Shown here: positions 60,908 to 64,000 of the stretch, one piece after another
How positions within the stretch are numbered: position 1 is the first letter of the stretch
Layout of the letters: each line of letters begins with the position of its first letter
NCBI GenBank assembly: GCA_030592645.1
Contig: JAUVIR010000003.1
Location: forward strand, 1-64,000
Source of the DNA: Candidatus Fermentibacterota bacterium
GTDB taxonomy: Bacteria; Fermentibacterota; Fermentibacteria; Fermentibacterales; JCC-6
Length of the DNA: 64,000 nt
Direction of reading: 5' to 3'
Notes under the pieces: model-generated
Seen by the model: the letters and a program-made list of their open reading frames with translations, nothing else
Database searches by the model: none
Told to the model about the DNA's origin: nothing
Position numbers and translations under genes: made by a program

Positions 60908-61618
60908 TTACTTCTCGGAGAACTGACCCTTGCCGACTCCGCAGACAGGGCATACCCAGTCATCCGGAATATCTTCAAAAGCGGTTCCGGGCTCGATGCC
61001 TCCATCAGGATCACCCTTTTCCGGGTCATAAACATAGCCGCAGATATTGCATACGTATTTCTTCATTGCACTCTCTTCCTTTCGTTCCTGTTCACTTTCC
61101 ACATCCTGAGACGCAGGTTTATAAGATGGAGCGGTCGGAGGTGTTTTTCCGCGGAGCACTTCCTGGTAATACGAGTATGTCATAGGGGTTCCCTCACCTG
61201 TGATCCCGCAGTCAGTTACCTCTCCTATGAACACTGTGTGTGTATCCACATCAATACTGTTACATATCTCAAGGTCTATGTATGCCAGTATGTTTGCTTC
61301 GGGCATCGGACAGCCGGAGGGGGCAAGAGTGTACGGTATTGCGGCAAATTTGTCTACATCTCTTCCGCTTTTAAATCCGAAATTGCCTATGAAGGTCATG
61401 TCCGCCTCTTCGCTGAGCACACCGATGCAGCACTTTCCGGTTCTGCTTATCAACTCATGAGTGAATTCAGCTTTGCTTATTGAGACTGCGACCTTCACAG
61501 GATCGGCTGTTACCTGAAAAACCGTATTCGATATCTGACCGTTCAGCTTATCTCCCGAGCGGGATCCCACAACGTACAGACCGTATGTAATCGTAAAAAG
61601 AGGAGTAGTATCCATCAT
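60908..61618 (-). CDS. High-molecular-weight rubredoxin (flavin reductase-rubredoxin fusion)
   Basis: 236 residues, ATG 61618 overlapping the flavodiiron stop (ATGA) with GGAGG upstream. Residues about 5-155 are a flavin-reductase-like FMN domain ([29 protein letters not shown]). A linker rich in P, S and E follows. Residues about 185-236 are rubredoxin with two CxxC knuckles ([24 protein letters not shown]). In Moorella, Hrb passes electrons from NAD(P)H to flavodiiron protein; the gene order here fits exactly that job. Confidence 0.95.
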   Translation of the reverse strand: MMDTTPLFTITYGLYVVGSRSGDKLNGQISNTVFQVTADPVKVAVSISKAEFTHELISRTGKCCIGVLSEEADMTFIGNFGFKSGRDVDKFAAIPYTLAPSGCPMPEANILAYIDLEICNSIDVDTHTVFIGEVTDCGITGEGTPMTYSYYQEVLRGKTPPTAPSYKPASQDVESEQERKEESAMKKYVCNICGYVYDPEKGDPDGGIEPGTAFEDIPDDWVCPVCGVGKGQFSEK

Positions 61619-62829
61619 TCCAAACCTCCGCAGATTTCCTTGACTCGAAGCCCTACTCTTCGCCCCAGATTCACCGATTCCTCAAGTACCTGCTCATCGG
61701 GCACGTAGACTGTTCGAAGTCCTTCGGAGACGAGCTCAACTTTCATACCCTCAAGCAGACCGTTCAATTCCTTAACCGCTTCACCGCTCCAGCCGTAGGA
61801 GCCGAACGCGGCACCAACAAGATTTCCGGGTTTCAGTCCGCCCATATAGTTCATACATTCGGCAACGGAGGGAAATATTCTTCCGTTGATGGTCGGGCTT
61901 CCTACGATAAGCGCGGACGCTTCGAGAACTTCAGCGGCAATATCGCTAATATGAGAAGCTCTCAGCGGCATCAATACGCTGCTGATACCTTCCCGCGAGA
62001 GGCCTTCTATAACTGCCTCGGCCATGGAGCGTGTGCTGTTCCACATGGTATCGTAAATTACAACTGCCTTCGGGCGCGGTTTCCTCTGAGCCCATGAGGC
62101 CCATTTTCCAAGTATCCAGTCAATGCTGCTCCTCCATACCGGACCATGGTCCGGGCACAGGAGATCAATTTCAAGTTCCATTTTCCCCAGGTTACCAACA
62201 AGAGCAGTGACCAGGGGAGAGAACGGCAATAGAATGTTCGCGTAGTACTTCCTGGCTTCCGCCTCAAGAACACTAAGAGGGAGTTCATCATCGAAACGTT
62301 CCGTCGATGCCAGATGCATCCCGAAGCCATCCTGACTGAAAAGGACTTTCTCCTCGGAAAGGTAGGATACCATACTGTCCGGCCAGTGGAGCATGCGTGT
62401 TTCTATGATATCAATTGTCATGTTTCCAAGGTCAATACTCTCTCCGGTCTTCACAACTTCTATGGGATCTTCTTCCCAGTGAAAGTGAGCGGCAAGGGCC
62501 CGGGAACCCATGGGCGAAGCGTACACCTTGTCCGGCTTGACCGCGGCCATTGTCTGCTGCAGCGATCCAGTATGATCAAGTTCGGAATGGTTGCTGACGA
62601 TTATTTCTATTGTTGAAGGATCAATCACGGAAGATATCCTCATCATCATCTCTTCAAAAAAAGGCTTCTTCACGGTATCTATCAGCGTGACCTTCTCTGA
62701 GAGAATTAGATATGCATTGTAGGTTGTACCTCTTCCCGTGCTGTATCCATGAAAATCACGTATCGCCCAGTCAATTGCTCCAACCCAGTATACATTCTCC
62801 GTCAGTTTGACGGCTTTGAACACATCCAT
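61615..62829 (-). CDS. Flavodiiron protein (FprA, oxygen/NO reductase)
   Basis: 404 residues. The diiron beta-lactamase-like domain has [11 protein letters not shown] (HxExDH), [16 protein letters not shown] and CPDHGPVWR, supplying the ligands. The C-terminal flavodoxin domain is [21 protein letters not shown]. It reduces O2 to water or NO to N2O with electrons from the rubredoxin fusion encoded next. AAGGAGATAAG before the ATG is a near-perfect ribosome site. Confidence 0.96.
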   Translation of the reverse strand: MDVFKAVKLTENVYWVGAIDWAIRDFHGYSTGRGTTYNAYLILSEKVTLIDTVKKPFFEEMMMRISSVIDPSTIEIIVSNHSELDHTGSLQQTMAAVKPDKVYASPMGSRALAAHFHWEEDPIEVVKTGESIDLGNMTIDIIETRMLHWPDSMVSYLSEEKVLFSQDGFGMHLASTERFDDELPLSVLEAEARKYYANILLPFSPLVTALVGNLGKMELEIDLLCPDHGPVWRSSIDWILGKWASWAQRKPRPKAVVIYDTMWNSTRSMAEAVIEGLSREGISSVLMPLRASHISDIAAEVLEASALIVGSPTINGRIFPSVAECMNYMGGLKPGNLVGAAFGSYGWSGEAVKELNGLLEGMKVELVSEGLRTVYVPDEQVLEESVNLGRRVGLRVKEICGGLE

Positions 62830-62861
62830 CTTATCTCCTTGAACGTTATCCCGGCGGGCTT

Positions 62862-63362
62862 CTATCTGGCATTCAGTCTGGTTCTCTGTTTCTCCAGGTA
62901 TGCTATATGACCTATCTCTTCATCAATAATATCGTAAATTCTGTCCTTGCCCAGCCTTGGGGAGACCAGCCTTTCAAGACCCAGGAAGAAAAGAAGAGAA
63001 TCCTTCTCGAACTGAATTGCAAGATCAATGATCTCTCCGGTACTCTTATCCTCTTCGAACTTTGCCTGATATTCACCCGTCTGCTGCCTGAACACATGAT
63101 TATCGGCCATGGCTTTCAGGTACAGTGCAGCTTCGCAATACGGATCAATAGCTGTTTGTCTCTTTTCATCCTTGCCCAGATCATTCCTCATGGATGCGAA
63201 GAGAGCTTCATGTCCCTTCTCCCATTCAGACAGGTCCAGAAGGAGCCTGGAAACCTCAAAATCATCTACAACTTCCGAAGCTTTCCTGTAGAACTCCTGC
63301 CCGTTATGTTCAATCTGCTCGGCCATTTTTAGGACTTCTTCGGCGTTGAACTGGTCTCCCAT
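62862..63362 (-). CDS. Rubrerythrin-like ferritin-family diiron protein
   Basis: 166 residues, four-helix bundle. Helix motifs EHNGQEFYRKASE, SEWEKGHEALF (ExxH), QFEKDSLLFFLGLE and DEEIGHIAYLEKQR (ExxH) give a diiron site. There is no rubredoxin domain at the C-terminus, so it is a rubrerythrin-like protein, likely a hydrogen-peroxide reductase using an external electron donor. GGAGAAGCAAA precedes the ATG. It lies between ferritin and the flavodiiron gene. Confidence 0.88.
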   Translation of the reverse strand: MGDQFNAEEVLKMAEQIEHNGQEFYRKASEVVDDFEVSRLLLDLSEWEKGHEALFASMRNDLGKDEKRQTAIDPYCEAALYLKAMADNHVFRQQTGEYQAKFEEDKSTGEIIDLAIQFEKDSLLFFLGLERLVSPRLGKDRIYDIIDEEIGHIAYLEKQRTRLNAR

Positions 63363-63372
63363 TTTGCTTCTC

Positions 63373-63888
63373 CTACTCTCCGCTGCCCGCAGCGGTATTG
63401 AATACCCTCTGTCCTAGTTCATTGTCTATCATGAACCTGCCGCCGCCCGAATCACCGATCAGCTTCAGTTTTCTGACTACTTCTCCAGCGGAAGCTTCCT
63501 CTTCGACCTGCTCTGCAACGTACCACTGCAGGAAGTTATCGGTCATATGATCATTCTCTTCCCTTGCCAGTGTCACAAGATTGTTGATCATGGAAGATAC
63601 TTTTCTCTCGTGATCAAGGGCAGCCTCGAAAGTATCGAGAACTGACTTCCATTCAACAGGAGGTTTCCCGATGGCATCCAGTATTACCCTGCCGCCCCGT
63701 TCATTCACGTACTTCATGAATTTGTCAGCGTGAACCAGCTCCTCCTGTGCCTGCGAGTTCATCCACTTCGCGGCGCCGCTCATATCAACCGATTCGAAAT
63801 ACATCCCCATCGCCACATAAAGGTATGAAGAATACAGTTCCGCATTGATCTGACGGTTGATCGCATTCTGAATATTTTCGCTTAGCAT
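63373..63888 (-). CDS. Ferritin (iron storage)
   Basis: 171 residues, normal for bacterial non-haem ferritin. AINRQINAELYSSYLYVAM carries the first ferroxidase Glu, NSQAQEELVHADKFMKYVNERGG the ExxH pair, and DNFLQWYVAEQVEEE the later Glu/Gln residues. It stores iron as ferrihydrite and limits Fenton chemistry. GAAGGGATAGAT precedes the ATG; the superoxide reductase gene ends 2 nt upstream. Confidence 0.95.
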   Translation of the reverse strand: MLSENIQNAINRQINAELYSSYLYVAMGMYFESVDMSGAAKWMNSQAQEELVHADKFMKYVNERGGRVILDAIGKPPVEWKSVLDTFEAALDHERKVSSMINNLVTLAREENDHMTDNFLQWYVAEQVEEEASAGEVVRKLKLIGDSGGGRFMIDNELGQRVFNTAAGSGE

Positions 63889-63890
63889 AT

Positions 63891-64000
63891 CTATCCCTTC
63901 CAGAGACCGTGAATGCTGCAGTATTCCCTTGCAGATACTGCACCGAGATCGCCGGTACTGAATTCAGCAACGGGATCCATTCCAGGTTTCAGGTAAGCTC
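63891..64000 (-). CDS. Superoxide reductase (desulfoferrodoxin/neelaredoxin), C-terminal fragment cut by window edge
   Basis: This is not in the ORF track because the gene is cut. On the minus strand the frame runs from the edge to TAG at 63891-63893 and reads [13 protein letters not shown] at the end. EYCNxHGxW is the signature of the Fe(His4Cys) site of superoxide reductases, supplying the Cys and a His. The fragment covers 35 residues. It is read with ferritin, rubrerythrin-like, flavodiiron and rubredoxin genes and would start this set. Confidence 0.85.
   Translation of the reverse strand, partial: AYLKPGMDPVAEFSTGDLGAVSAREYCSIHGLWKG

Overview
The window looks like chromosome of an anaerobic, diderm, so far uncultured bacterium of the FCB superphylum, possibly candidate phylum Fermentibacterota (Hyd24-12). 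That placement is inferred from three things. Many secreted proteins end in a FlgD-like or T9SS-type-A-like Ig domain. There are numerous outer-membrane barrels and lipoproteins. An oxygen-defence cluster typical of anaerobes is present. No rRNA or marker gene in the window settles taxonomy, and I could not run a search. Genes are tightly packed, with many ATGA or GTGA overlaps.

Layout. 1-221 (minus): promoter, tRNA-Thr(TGT) and tRNA-Tyr(GTA, cut by the edge), probably the head of a tRNA-tufB operon. 325-5504 (plus): a lipoprotein, two secreted proteins with C-terminal Ig tails (one an endonuclease I family nuclease) and a MacB/LolD-like ABC pair. Two about 104-bp palindromic-ended repeats sit between them. 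5509-12679 (minus): glycosyltransferase, aspartate kinase, UppP and two paralogous TPR plus beta-barrel proteins, all overlapping or nearly so. 12815-18645 (plus): a TetR-controlled cassette of LolA-like protein, two FtsX-type permeases, an ATPase and a barrel. 18687-21097: a stretch with AT-rich genes of no recognisable family, marked by tRNA-Leu-3'-end-like direct repeats and a perfect hairpin. 21171-25843 (plus): a VCBS-repeat surface protein, a barrel-like protein and a PAS-PAS-GAF-GGDEF cyclase.

25865-32801 (minus): TetR, RND adaptor, RND pump, a HAD phosphatase and a DnaQ-like/GIY-YIG fusion protein. 32829-37736 holds CCA-adding enzyme, a Gate-domain membrane protein, a secreted orphan, a gene split by an in-frame TGA and a single-domain IMPACT/YigZ protein.

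37708-57438 (minus) is one long surface-polysaccharide locus read from 57438 downward: polyprenol-phosphate mannose synthase, giant propeller protein, FemAB-like, membrane protein, glycosyltransferase, Wzx flippase, GT2, MurB, Rmd-like reductase, second propeller protein, RmlA, RmlB, UDP-xylose synthase type, Wza, Wzz, Eis-like acetyltransferase and flavoprotein. Nearly all junctions overlap or lie within about 50 nt. The two propeller proteins are translationally coupled to sugar genes, which suggests that the polysaccharide and these surface proteins are made together.

57525-60778 (plus): a POTRA-less BamA-like barrel, adenosine deaminase and an XdhC-family protein. 60908-64000 (minus): superoxide reductase (partial), ferritin, rubrerythrin-like protein, flavodiiron protein and high-molecular-weight rubredoxin, a complete superoxide, peroxide, iron and oxygen detoxification set.

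No CRISPR array, transposase or integrase was seen. The least ordinary items are the TetR/LolA-like/FtsX/ABC/barrel cassette, the propeller proteins coupled into the polysaccharide operon, the mobile palindromic repeats that supply gene stop codons, the decayed exonuclease site of the DnaQ/GIY-YIG protein, and the TGA-interrupted gene.
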